NCBI GenBank assembly: GCA_964639225.1
Contig: CAZXCK010000017.1
Coordinates: 1-49,380 of the forward strand
Reading direction: 5' to 3'
Source: CAZXCK01 sp964639225
GTDB lineage: Bacteria; Chloroflexota; Anaerolineae; Aggregatilineales; Phototrophicaceae
DNA: 49,380 nucleotides
Shown: piece after piece, positions 7,575 through 15,152 of the stretch
Layout of the letters: every line of letters starts with the position of its first letter
How positions within the stretch are numbered: the stretch's first letter is position 1
The notes under the pieces: model-generated
Told to the model about the DNA's origin: nothing
Seen by the model: only the letters and a program-made list of their open reading frames with translations
Databases searched by the model: none
Program-made: the position numbers and the translations under genes

Positions 7575-8405
7575 ATGAGAAAGCCAATCGCCCGAACCAT
7601 GTTGCTGAGTGTTGTACTGGTCCTGTTAACGACCGGTTGCATGATGCTCGCCAGCGACGCGGATTTTGAAGCGCCGGAATCCCTTGGCTTGAGTTCTCCA
7701 ACGCCTGAGCCTACCTGGACACCGCTGCCGCCTGCTGAAGAGGAAGAAGAGGAAACGCCGGAGTTTCTGCCACTGCCACCGGCGAATGAGGGGCAGGGCG
7801 AGTCAGATGCCGCCGACGCAGCCTCAGAGGTGATCGTATTCCCAACACCGGATGCTCCGGCTGTAGCCCAGGCCGACCCACCGCCAACCAACACACTGGA
7901 CCCGCTGTTCGTCGAAGCAACGCAGATTGTTGGCACGGCCACCCAGCAGATGATCGACCTGACCCTGACCGCCGAAGGCCCGCCGATTGAGTTCCCTACG
8001 TCAGAGCCGACATTCGATCTATCGTTCCCAACGGCTACGCCTGTACCGGGATCGCCTGTCCCTGGCGGTGAGTGTGTTCACACAGTGGCCCAGGGCGACA
8101 ATCTGTTCCGTATTTCATTGCGCTACGGTACGACAGTAGATGCGATTGCGGCGGCTAATGGCATCAGCAATATCAACCTGATTCGCCCCGGCCAGCAACT
8201 GCGTATTCCGAACTGCACCGGCGGGACAGTGCCGGACACGGGTGGCCCTGTAACCCAACCGGGGCGCACGCATATTGTGCAGCAGGGCGAAACCCTCTTC
8301 CAGATTTCGATGCGCTATGGCACGCTGGTGAGGGATATCGCCAATGCCAACGGCATCAGCAACATCAACCTGATCTACATCGGCCAGGAGTTGGTCATCC
8401 CCTGA
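7575..8405 (+). CDS. Lipoprotein with two C-terminal LysM domains
   Basis: The start at ATG 7575 is set by AGGAG 6 nt upstream, giving 276 aa; longer in-frame starts lack a ribosome site. The N-terminus is a lipoprotein-like signal ending LLTTGC (Cys22), so it is probably lipid-anchored outside the membrane. A long linker rich in Pro, Thr and Glu (about 30-165) leads to two LysM repeats (about 167-215 and 228-276). Both contain the same GISNINLI segment and end in LRIP or LVIP. LysM binds peptidoglycan or chitin-type N-acetylglucosamine polymers. No catalytic domain is present, so the protein may simply tether to or scaffold the wall. Confidence 0.9.
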   Translation: MRKPIARTMLLSVVLVLLTTGCMMLASDADFEAPESLGLSSPTPEPTWTPLPPAEEEEEETPEFLPLPPANEGQGESDAADAASEVIVFPTPDAPAVAQADPPPTNTLDPLFVEATQIVGTATQQMIDLTLTAEGPPIEFPTSEPTFDLSFPTATPVPGSPVPGGECVHTVAQGDNLFRISLRYGTTVDAIAAANGISNINLIRPGQQLRIPNCTGGTVPDTGGPVTQPGRTHIVQQGETLFQISMRYGTLVRDIANANGISNINLIYIGQELVIP

Positions 8406-8443
8406 CCGGCAGGCCCGACTCGTTTTCGCGCATAATGTTAGCA

Positions 8444-8476
8444 GGGCGCGGCAGTCGAACCATCGAAGCCGCGCCC
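8444..8476 (+). terminator. GC-rich hairpin between the LysM and NUDIX genes
   Basis: GGGCGCGGC (8444-8452) pairs perfectly with GCCGCGCCC (8468-8476) over a 15-nt loop. It is followed by TGGTTATGTTG, not a clean T tract, so it may be a weak terminator or an RNA-stability element. Confidence 0.35.
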
Positions 8477-8500
8477 TGGTTATGTTGTCAAGAGGTTGCT

Positions 8501-9031
8501 ATGCACGAGAAGATCATCAACAGTCAGCGGCTGTATAACGGGCGAATTGTGGTGCTTGATCTGCTGGATGTGCGCCTGCCCAATGGCGAAGCGAGCCGCC
8601 GGGAAGTGGTGCGGCATCCGGGCGCGGTGGCGGTGGTGCCGCTGGACGACGATGGCGCGGTGATTCTGGTGCGGCAGTACCGGATCGCGGCGGACCGCAT
8701 CATGCTGGAGATTCCGGCGGGCACGCTCGATGAAGGCGAAGCACCGGCCTTGTGCGCCCAGCGTGAGTTGCAGGAAGAAGCCGGTCTCAAACCGGGCGAG
8801 CTGGTGCCGCTGGGCGGAATCTTTGCCGCGCCGGGCTACACGACCGAGTACATTCACCTTTTCCTGGCGACAGATTTATCGGAGTCGACGCTGGATATGG
8901 ACGATGACGAGTTTATCGAGGTGGTGCGGCTGCCGTTCGACGAGGCGCTGCGCATGGTAGACGACGGCGAGATCGACGATAGCAAAACGGTCGCCGGGCT
9001 GTTGCGGACGGCGCGGCTTCTGGGGCGGTGA
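8501..9031 (+). CDS. NUDIX hydrolase, ADP-ribose pyrophosphatase type
   Basis: A 176-aa enzyme with a complete Nudix box: a GTLDEGE start, then RELQEEAGL, matching GX5EX7REUXEEXGU. The N-terminal beta region and the sequence PGYTTEYIHLFLATDL after the box match ADP-ribose pyrophosphatases (NudF-like), which hydrolyse ADP-ribose to AMP and ribose-5-phosphate. The start at ATG 8501 is chosen for AGAGG 5 nt upstream and the typical N-terminus; a longer frame from 8435 would run through the upstream hairpin. It probably removes toxic nucleotide sugars in the cytoplasm. Confidence 0.9.
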   Translation: MHEKIINSQRLYNGRIVVLDLLDVRLPNGEASRREVVRHPGAVAVVPLDDDGAVILVRQYRIAADRIMLEIPAGTLDEGEAPALCAQRELQEEAGLKPGELVPLGGIFAAPGYTTEYIHLFLATDLSESTLDMDDDEFIEVVRLPFDEALRMVDDGEIDDSKTVAGLLRTARLLGR

Positions 9032-9079
9032 TGCCGGCTTCGGATAGTCAATGGGCAGATCAGGCGATCAGGTGCGCCC

Positions 9080-9108
9080 TTGTTCCGTCTTGAGCGGACT
9101 GATATAAT
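9080..9108 (+). promoter_or_regulatory. Promoter of rplS
   Basis: TTGTTC (9080-9085), a 17-bp spacer and a perfect TATAAT (9103-9108), with an extended TG at 9100-9101. The predicted start, near 9115, leaves a leader of about 85 nt containing the attenuator-like hairpin. Confidence 0.75.
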
Positions 9109-9159
9109 TCGGCCCACCCGCAAATGACATTGAACGAAGCGAAAACGCTGCAATGCGTT

Positions 9160-9183
9160 AATACGCCGCAGGGCGTATTTTTT
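9160..9183 (+). promoter_or_regulatory. Terminator-like attenuator in the rplS leader
   Basis: AATACGCC (9160-9167) pairs perfectly with GGCGTATT (9172-9179) around a GCAG loop and ends in six T residues (9178-9183). It is a textbook intrinsic terminator placed between the promoter and the Shine-Dalgarno (GGAAGGA, 9184-9190). Upstream, AACGC and GCGTT (around 9144-9159) can form a competing small stem. Confidence 0.65.
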
Positions 9184-9198
9184 GGAAGGATGTGCGTT

Positions 9199-9543
9199 GT
9201 GAACGAACTCATGCAGTCACTGGTCGCCGAGGATCGCGGCCATCCCGAACTCGCGTCTGGGGATACGGTTAAAGTCCATCTGCGTATCGTAGAAGGCAAC
9301 CGCGAGCGTATTCAGATTTTCCAGGGCGTCATTATTCGTCTGCGTCGTGGCGGCAACGATGCGAACTTCACCGTTCGCCGTATCGCCAGTCACAGTGTCG
9401 GCGTAGAGCGGACGTTCCTGCTCAAGAGTCCTCGTGTAGAGAAGATTGAAGTTGTTCGCCGGGCCAAAGTGCGCCGCGCGCAGCTTTACTACCTGCGTGA
9501 TCGCCGTGGCAAGTCGGCGCGTCTGAAGGAGCGGAGACACTAG
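9199..9543 (+). CDS. rplS: 50S ribosomal protein L19
   Basis: The protein is 114 aa from GTG 9199, close to the usual 115-120 aa. Family features include DTVKVHLRIVEG, ERIQIFQGVIIRLRRGG, FTVRRI, GVERTFLL and the basic C-terminus RRAKVRRAQLYYLRDRRGKS. L19 sits at the 30S-50S interface. GTG 9199 has GGAAGGA 8 nt upstream. The ATG at 9190 would overlap that site, and starts further upstream would run through the leader hairpin. rplS often follows trmD or rpsP; here it stands alone with its own promoter and structured leader. Confidence 0.96.
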   Translation: MNELMQSLVAEDRGHPELASGDTVKVHLRIVEGNRERIQIFQGVIIRLRRGGNDANFTVRRIASHSVGVERTFLLKSPRVEKIEVVRRAKVRRAQLYYLRDRRGKSARLKERRH

Positions 9544-9546
9544 ACT

Positions 9547-10272
9547 GTGTCCCGTCCACTAATTGGCATCACGACATCTTCCCGCCCGGATGCCACCACC
9601 GGCTACCCGTTTGTAGTTGCGTATGCGCTGAATGTTCACGCCATCGATCAGGCCGGCGGCCTGCCGGTGATGATTCCATGTAATGTGGACGACGACACGC
9701 TGCGCGCGCTCTATGAACGGGTAGACGGCATTTTGTTGCCCGGCGGCGGCGATATCGCCCCGTCATATTACGGCGCAGAGCCGCACCCCGCTATTGATGA
9801 CGTCAATCTGCTGCGCGACCACACCGAGCTAACGATTGCCCGCTGGGCGGTCGAGGACCATCGCCCGGTGCTGGGCATCTGCCGGGGGATGCAGGTCATG
9901 AACGTCGCCCTGGGTGGCACGTTGATTCAGGACATCCCCTCGCTGACGACCACCGAGCTGACGCATAATATCACAATCGGTTATCCTCGCGGCGAACTTC
10001 AGCACGATGTCGATATCCATCCGGACAGCCAACTGGCCGCCATTCTGCAAACCACGCGACTGGGAGTGAACAGCATCCACCATCAGGCTGTCGACGTACC
10101 CGCGCCAGGGCTGCGCGTCAACGCCTGCGCGCCGGATGGCATCATTGAAGGCGTGGAAGTGCCCGGTCACCCGTTTGCCGTCAGCGTACAGTGGCACCCC
10201 GAAGACCTCACCGAATATGAAACCATGCGCCGGTTATTCAGGGCTTTCGTCGACTCCGCGCGTGCCCACTAA
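9547..10272 (+). CDS. Peptidase C26 / gamma-glutamyl-gamma-aminobutyrate hydrolase family protein
   Basis: A 241-aa class I glutamine-amidotransferase-like hydrolase (PuuD-like). The nucleophile is Cys in GICRGMQVMNVALGG. The His-Glu pair is in VQWHPED. The oxyanion region is LLPGGGDIAP. These enzymes cleave gamma-glutamyl bonds, for example gamma-glutamyl-GABA in putrescine degradation, but no other puu gene is nearby. The start is GTG 3 bp after the rplS stop, so it may share the rplS transcript. Its 3' end overlaps the murI-like gene by 11 bp, which suggests translational coupling. Confidence 0.88.
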   Translation: MSRPLIGITTSSRPDATTGYPFVVAYALNVHAIDQAGGLPVMIPCNVDDDTLRALYERVDGILLPGGGDIAPSYYGAEPHPAIDDVNLLRDHTELTIARWAVEDHRPVLGICRGMQVMNVALGGTLIQDIPSLTTTELTHNITIGYPRGELQHDVDIHPDSQLAAILQTTRLGVNSIHHQAVDVPAPGLRVNACAPDGIIEGVEVPGHPFAVSVQWHPEDLTEYETMRRLFRAFVDSARAH

Positions 10273-11095
10273 GATCGGCGTCCTCGACTCCGGTGTTGGC
10301 GGTTTGTCGGTGTTGCAGCACATTCACCGTCTGCTGCCCGATATTCCCACACTCTACTTTGCGGATCAGGGGCATGTCCCTTACGGCCCGCGTCCCAAAC
10401 ATGAGATCGACACCTATGTAACGGCTATCGCCCGCTTTCTGATGGGGCAGGGTGCGCGGGTGATCGTCGTCGCCTGCCATGCGGCCAGCGCCGCCAGCCT
10501 GTACCATCTGCGCGCTGCCTATCCCAATGTGCCGTTCGTCGGCATCGAACCCGCTGTGAAGCCCGCTGCCGCTGCCACGCGCAGCGGCGTGATCGGTGTG
10601 TTGACGACCCAGGCGACCGCCGAGGGGCAGCTCTACCGGCGTGTTATCGAGCGTTTCGCCGCCGATGTGCGCGTGCTCACGCGCGTCGCACCTGATTTAG
10701 TGGATATTGTCGAGCAGGGCCAGCAGCACACATCTGCCGGACGTGAGGCGCTGCGGCGGCACGTCATGGCGTTGACCGGTTCTGGGGCTGATCAGATTGT
10801 GCTGGCCTGCACGCATTTTCCGTTCCTGGCGGATGAGATTCGGGCGTTGGCGGGGCCGGGCGTCGCGCTGGTTGATCCGGGTCCGGCGGTGGCGCGCCGT
10901 GTGGCGCAGGTGCTGCCGCGTTCAGGCACGAACAATGGCGCAGCCGTCCCATACCCTGAGCCGCACCGTTATTTCACCAGCGGCGACGCGACACGTTTTG
11001 GCGAACTGCTGGCGCTGCTGCTCGGAGAGACGGGGCCGGTGACCGGCGTCGAATGGCTGCCTGCCAGCGGCGATTATGGCATGCTTACGCCATGA
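10262..11095 (+). CDS. murI: Glutamate racemase homologue with altered substrate-binding motif
   Basis: A 277-aa Asp/Glu racemase. The N-terminal motif GVLDSGVGGLSV and the second cysteine motif LACTHFPFL are conserved, and the first catalytic Cys is present in VACHAASAAS. The usual CNT(A/S) substrate-contact residues Asn and Thr are replaced by His and Ala, and the DTxRxPYG motif reads DQGHVPYG. The GTG start at 10262 places the conserved KIGVLDSG three residues in and overlaps the upstream gene. It ends in an ATGA overlap with the next gene. The expected role is D-glutamate supply for peptidoglycan; the changes leave specificity uncertain. Confidence 0.85.
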   Translation: MPTKIGVLDSGVGGLSVLQHIHRLLPDIPTLYFADQGHVPYGPRPKHEIDTYVTAIARFLMGQGARVIVVACHAASAASLYHLRAAYPNVPFVGIEPAVKPAAAATRSGVIGVLTTQATAEGQLYRRVIERFAADVRVLTRVAPDLVDIVEQGQQHTSAGREALRRHVMALTGSGADQIVLACTHFPFLADEIRALAGPGVALVDPGPAVARRVAQVLPRSGTNNGAAVPYPEPHRYFTSGDATRFGELLALLLGETGPVTGVEWLPASGDYGMLTP

Positions 11096-11781
11096 AACCG
11101 GAAAAAGACGGCATCAACACTTACCGTGAGGGCGCGCTGCATCTGGCGCTCAAGCGTTGGTATGCTCGCCCCGGTGATCGCCTGGAAGTCGATGTCGAGG
11201 GCTGCGTGGTCGATCTGGTGCGCGATGATCTGCTGGTGGAGATACAGACCGGCAGCTTCGCCGCGCTCAAGCCCAAGCTGGCGCGCCTGCTGCCGGTTTA
11301 TCGGGTACGGATTGTGCATCCGGTCCCGGCAGAGCGCTGGATCGTCAAGCTGGACGCGGCGGGGCAGTCGGTGGTGTCGCGGCGGCGTTCGCCAATGCGC
11401 GGCCATGTGACGCATCTGTTTCGCCACCTGATCTACCTGGGCGACTTCATGCTGCATCCTAACCTGAGTTATGAGGTGCTGCTGGTGCGCGATGAGGAAA
11501 TTCGGCGCGACGATGGCCGGGGAAGCTGGCGGCGCAAGGGCTGGAGTATACAGGACCGGCGGCTGCTCGACGTGGTAAACGCGGTATCGCTGGAAACGGC
11601 GGCAAATTTTCGCGGCCTGCTGCCGGACGGCCTGGCGCAGCCGTTCACGACGGCGGACCTCGCCAGCGGTCTGAAGCAGCGGCGCACTATCGCCCAGAAG
11701 ATGGCTTACTGCCTGCGCCATATGGCTATTATCGAGATTGTGGACCGGCAGCGCGACGGCTACCGTTATCGAGTGGTGTAG
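11092..11781 (+). CDS. Unknown protein with a nuclease-like N-terminal motif
   Basis: The ATG at 11092 overlaps the murI-like stop (ATGA), giving 229 aa with strong translational coupling. I do not recognise a named family with certainty; it resembles DUF8091-type proteins. Residues 32-52 contain Glu32, Asp34, Asp41 and EIQTG (Glu50, Gln52), followed by Lys60. This spacing resembles a PD-(D/E)xK nuclease core in which Gln replaces the motif Lys, as in some restriction enzymes. The C-terminal 50 residues (FTTADLASGLKQRRTIAQKM, then Tyr-Arg-Tyr) look like a winged helix. Both assignments are inference from motif spacing. Confidence 0.7.
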   Translation: MKPEKDGINTYREGALHLALKRWYARPGDRLEVDVEGCVVDLVRDDLLVEIQTGSFAALKPKLARLLPVYRVRIVHPVPAERWIVKLDAAGQSVVSRRRSPMRGHVTHLFRHLIYLGDFMLHPNLSYEVLLVRDEEIRRDDGRGSWRRKGWSIQDRRLLDVVNAVSLETAANFRGLLPDGLAQPFTTADLASGLKQRRTIAQKMAYCLRHMAIIEIVDRQRDGYRYRVV

Positions 11782-11798
11782 CTGGCTGGCCGGGCAGG

Positions 11799-13247
11799 CT
11801 ACTTCAGAATGTAGTGCGTGCCCTTTTTCGACCCCACTTTGACCAGGATTCCTTTTTCGACCATATCCACCAGGTCCAGGCGCAGCGTCTCCGCCGATAC
11901 CCCCTCGCAGATCTGCCGGTATTCCCGGTTGGTGATGGAGCCTTTGTCGCGGATGTATTGCAGGGCGCGCGCCTGCCGGTGATTGGTGTTGCGCGTCCAT
12001 TCCGGCGGGGTCTGCTTCTCGCGGGCGTTGTAGAGCGTCACGGCGAAGCTGTAAGGGCGCGCGTCGAAGGTGGGCGGTTTGTGCCCGGCCTGCTGCATGA
12101 CCTCGATCATGCGGTCGATGCCCAGGCCCAGCTCTTCGATGTAACCCCACTGGAACAGCCCGTTGACGATGCGCGGGTTGCGGCTGAAGTGCTCGTCCTT
12201 GATGTTTTCAACGGTGATAAAGCCCGGCAGACCGCCCGGCGAGATGACTTCCAGCCGGTCGGAGTACATGCGCACTTCGATGCGGCGGCCCTTGAGCCGG
12301 TAATCGCGGTGGCAGACGGCGTTGACAATCGCCTCGCGGACGGCGAACTGCGGATACTCGTAGGTCTCCTCGCGTTCCAGTCCCTTGACGACGGCGCTGA
12401 CAGCCATCTCACTCCAGATCAGGTTCCATGCGCCTTCGATGAGGCGCGGCAGCGGCCCGGTGAGTTCCTCGCGGCGGGTGTAACCGGCCAGTCCGCTTTC
12501 GCCGCGCGGCGTCTTGCCGACGAACTTGGCGAAGATGATGCTGGACTGTGGCAGCCACTGCTGTGGATACTCGCAGAAAAGCAGCACGCCGTTGACGGTG
12601 GGCTTGCCCTCGGAGTCGGTGGCGCCAATCTCTTCGAACAGGTCGTCGATTTTGCCGTTATACGGGCGCTTGGTGCGCTCGGCACGTTTTTCCAGGTACT
12701 CGTCGATCATTTTCTTGCTGAAGTCGTCTTTGGTGACGCCGGGCAGCGTCTCGACTTCAAAATCGCCGGTGTTTTTGGTGCTGGCCAGCCGAAGAATCTC
12801 CTGGCCGCCCAGCGGGCGATTTTTGGTGCCGCTGCGAATCAGCACGCGACCGTCGGCCAGCGCGTGCAGCTCGATGCTGCGCGGGACGCGCAGCGCGTAG
12901 ATTTTGCCGTTGGTCGCGCCGTTGCTGGTGTCGGCGGTTTCACTGGATTCGCCATTTTCGCTGGCGCTGGTTTCGGACTTGGGCGCGGTGGTATCTACCT
13001 CTTCCCAGTTGCCGACGACCACCGTTGGATTGCAGTTTTCCTCGGCCTCACGCAGGGCTTTTTCCAGTTTTTCACTGTCGATCTTCAGTTTGGACGGCTT
13101 GCCATCGTCTTTCAAGCCGATGACCAGCGTTCCGCCTTCGGTGTTGGCGAACGATACGAGGGTCTCCGCGATCAACTGCGGGTCGGCCTGTTCGAGGAAG
13201 GCAAGGCGCGAACCCGGCCCGGCTTTAATGAGGTCTGGATATAACAT
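11799..13247 (-). CDS. AlbA_2 (Schlafen-like) domain protein with ATP-binding C-terminal domain
   Basis: A 482-aa protein. The N-terminal AlbA_2 domain (about 1-150) carries FANTEGGTLVIGLKDDGKP. It is interrupted by a Ser/Thr/Glu-rich insertion (about 105-135) before KIYALRVPRS. The middle and C-terminal part (about 290-400) matches the HATPase_c_4-type domain of this family (REAIVNAVCHRDY, VISPGGLPGFI, GLGIDRMIEVM). A terminal winged helix follows (about 425-482). Such proteins are described as putative transcriptional regulators or helicase-related; the substrate is unknown. The gene converges with the preceding unknown gene, and an extended -10 lies about 50 bp upstream of its start. Confidence 0.85.
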   Translation of the reverse strand: MLYPDLIKAGPGSRLAFLEQADPQLIAETLVSFANTEGGTLVIGLKDDGKPSKLKIDSEKLEKALREAEENCNPTVVVGNWEEVDTTAPKSETSASENGESSETADTSNGATNGKIYALRVPRSIELHALADGRVLIRSGTKNRPLGGQEILRLASTKNTGDFEVETLPGVTKDDFSKKMIDEYLEKRAERTKRPYNGKIDDLFEEIGATDSEGKPTVNGVLLFCEYPQQWLPQSSIIFAKFVGKTPRGESGLAGYTRREELTGPLPRLIEGAWNLIWSEMAVSAVVKGLEREETYEYPQFAVREAIVNAVCHRDYRLKGRRIEVRMYSDRLEVISPGGLPGFITVENIKDEHFSRNPRIVNGLFQWGYIEELGLGIDRMIEVMQQAGHKPPTFDARPYSFAVTLYNAREKQTPPEWTRNTNHRQARALQYIRDKGSITNREYRQICEGVSAETLRLDLVDMVEKGILVKVGSKKGTHYILK

Positions 13248-13294
13248 GCGCCCCGTTTTTCGTGAGCATTCAGTCGGCGATTGGATAGGCTTTC

Positions 13295-13303
13295 ATTCTA
13301 ACA
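13295..13303 (-). promoter_or_regulatory. Extended -10 promoter of the AlbA_2 gene
   Basis: Read on the minus strand the site is TGTTAGAAT, about 48 bp upstream of the start codon. No -35 hexamer is evident at 17 bp. Confidence 0.5.
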
Positions 13304-13442
13304 CATTTTGGATAATTTGGGCGCGTCAGGTCGGCGCACGATTTGGGAAAGAAGAGACCGGCATCGGGTGCGTGCCGGCTCCCCAGACAGTGGACACATG
13401 GTTAACCGCTTTGTATTCGGTTTAGCAGTTGCGCGCCGCAAC

Positions 13443-13472
13443 AAAAAAACCGGCGAGCTATGCTCACCGGTT
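13443..13472 (-). terminator. Intrinsic terminator of tRNA-Gln
   Basis: On the minus strand ACCGGTGAGC pairs with GCTCGCCGGT around a 3-nt loop (one G-T), followed by seven T residues. It begins 6 bp after the tRNA 3' end. Confidence 0.9.
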
Positions 13473-13477
13473 GTGTG

Positions 13478-13548
13478 CTGGGAGACCTGGATTCGAACCA
13501 AGATCGACGGGGCCAGAACCCGTTGTTTTGCCCTTAAACTATCTCCCA
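13478..13548 (-). tRNA. tRNA-Gln (anticodon CUG)
   Basis: On the minus strand the acceptor TGGGAGA pairs with TCTCCCA, followed by discriminator G. The anticodon stem ACGGG/CCCGT encloses loop TTCTGGC, giving anticodon CTG (13516-13514). The T arm is CTTGG-TTCGAAT-CCAGG. The CCA end is not encoded. It reads CAG. The U1-A72 start and G73 discriminator are typical of glutamine tRNAs. Confidence 0.96.
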
Positions 13549-13559
13549 ATATGCCCGCC

Positions 13560-13588
13560 ATTCTACATGACGGTCATAGGTGTGTCAA
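13560..13588 (-). promoter_or_regulatory. Consensus promoter of tRNA-Gln
   Basis: On the minus strand a perfect TTGACA (13588-13583) is followed by a 17-bp spacer and TAGAAT (13565-13560). It starts directly after the gltX stop codon. Transcription is predicted at about 13553, only about 5 nt before the mature tRNA 5' end. Confidence 0.85.
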
Positions 13589-13590
13589 GG

Positions 13591-15108
13591 TCATTCCGCC
13601 AGGATTTCGACCCCGATACGCAGGCGGCGCAGGGTCTCTTGCTTGCCCAGAACTTCCATCGTTTCGAAGGTCGGCGTGGAGACCATCTGCCCGGTGATGG
13701 CAGCGCGCATGGCACCAAAAACCTGGCCGTTCTTGAGTCCCAGTTCCTGCACCAGCTCCAGCGAGACGTTGTGCAGCGTTTCCACCGTGAAATCGTCTAC
13801 GTCCGCCAGCACCTCGCTGGCGCGGGCCAGCGTATGGCGGGTGGTGGCGGCGTCCATCTTCTTCTGGATGAGCATCTCGGCAGTAGGCGGCCTGAACTCC
13901 TCGTGGAAGAAGAAGCCAGCCATATCGACCACATCGTTGAGCGTTTTGATGCGGACACGCACCAGCGGTGTGATCTGGCGCAGGCGGTCCATATCGACGC
14001 GCAGCCCGGCACGCTCCAGCGGCTCGCGCAGGCGCTCGGCCAGCTCTTCATCGGACAGTTTCTCGCGGATGTAGATGCCGTTGAGCCAGTCGAGTTTCTC
14101 GACCGGGTAGACGCTGTTGGCCGGGTTCACTTTGCGCACGTTGAAGCGTTCGATGGCCTCGGACACGTCGAAGACCTCGCGCTCGTCGCCGAAGTTCCAG
14201 CCGATGTTGGTCAGGAAGTTGACGACCGCTTCCGGCAGGTAGCCGGCTTCCTGGAATTCGCTGACCAGCACCAGTACCTGCTTACCGTCCTGGGTGAAGC
14301 CGGCATGGCGCTTGCTGAGTTTGCCCTGGCCGTTCGGGTTGAGCAGCACGGGCAGATGCGCGTATGCCGGGATGGGCCAGCCGAAGGCGTACCACAGGTG
14401 AATGTGAATGGGCAGCGACGGGAACCACTCAATCGAGCGGGTGACATGCGAGATTTCCATCAGATGATCGTCGATGACGTGCGCCAGATGGTAGGTCGGG
14501 AAGCCGTCGGATTTGAGCAGGACGATATCCTGCAGCAGCGTGTTGTCGAACTCGACCTCGCCACGAATCAGATCATGCACAATCGTTTTGCCATCCAGCG
14601 GCGCTTTGAAGCGAACAACATGCCGGCGGCCCTCGGCGCGGAAAGCGGCTTCCTGCTCCGGTGTCAGGTCGCGGTGACGGCGGTCGTAGCCGGGCGAGAG
14701 ACCGTTGGCTTTGCGCTCTTCGTTGAGGGCAGCCAGTTCTTCGGCGCTGGTATAGCAGCGATAGGCTTTGCCATTTTCGACCAGCCAGTTGGCCCACTTC
14801 TGGTAAGTCTCCAGCCGCTCGGACTGGACGTAGGGGCCGTAGGGACCACCTTTATCCGGCCCTTCGTCCCATTCGATGCCCAGCCAGCGCAGACCATCCA
14901 TGACGCGCTCCAGGGAGCCTTCGACAAAGCGTGCCTGGTCAGTGTCTTCGACGCGCAGCACGAACTGCCCGCCGTGATGCCGGGCCAGCAGCCAGGTGAA
15001 TAAGGCCGTGCGCGCGCTGCCGATGTGCAGCGGGCCGGTGGGGCTGGGTGCGAAGCGCGTCCGTACCGGGCGCGCGCTGTTAACGTTGGCGTCGTTGCCG
15101 TCTGTCAC
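13591..15108 (-). CDS. gltX: Glutamate--tRNA ligase
   Basis: A 505-aa class I aminoacyl-tRNA synthetase. The HIGH motif is HIGS in RFAPSPTGPLHIGSARTALF, and the KMSKS motif is KLSKRH. The fold region WEGPD-like IEWDEGPDKGGPYGPY and the anticodon-binding C-terminal domain are present. The motif usually read HVIRGEEW is HVTRSIEW here, a subgroup difference. The start is GTG with AAGGAG 6 nt upstream. It lies 44 bp after rodA on the same strand and directly before tRNA-Gln. No glutaminyl-tRNA synthetase or gatCAB is in the window, so whether it is discriminating cannot be told. Confidence 0.96.
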   Translation of the reverse strand: MTDGNDANVNSARPVRTRFAPSPTGPLHIGSARTALFTWLLARHHGGQFVLRVEDTDQARFVEGSLERVMDGLRWLGIEWDEGPDKGGPYGPYVQSERLETYQKWANWLVENGKAYRCYTSAEELAALNEERKANGLSPGYDRRHRDLTPEQEAAFRAEGRRHVVRFKAPLDGKTIVHDLIRGEVEFDNTLLQDIVLLKSDGFPTYHLAHVIDDHLMEISHVTRSIEWFPSLPIHIHLWYAFGWPIPAYAHLPVLLNPNGQGKLSKRHAGFTQDGKQVLVLVSEFQEAGYLPEAVVNFLTNIGWNFGDEREVFDVSEAIERFNVRKVNPANSVYPVEKLDWLNGIYIREKLSDEELAERLREPLERAGLRVDMDRLRQITPLVRVRIKTLNDVVDMAGFFFHEEFRPPTAEMLIQKKMDAATTRHTLARASEVLADVDDFTVETLHNVSLELVQELGLKNGQVFGAMRAAITGQMVSTPTFETMEVLGKQETLRRLRIGVEILAE

Positions 15109-15152
15109 GGTGGTCTCCTTGTTGCGTGAAGGTTAGTTGGGTGCAGTTGTTG

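Noticed and set aside
11814..13244. Long plus-strand open frame (476 codons) opposite the AlbA_2 gene
   Set aside because: It mirrors the real gene, and its translation is low-complexity with no family features.
13429..15003. Plus-strand open frame (524 codons) across tRNA-Gln and gltX
   Set aside because: It is the complement of gltX and reads through a tRNA and its promoter.
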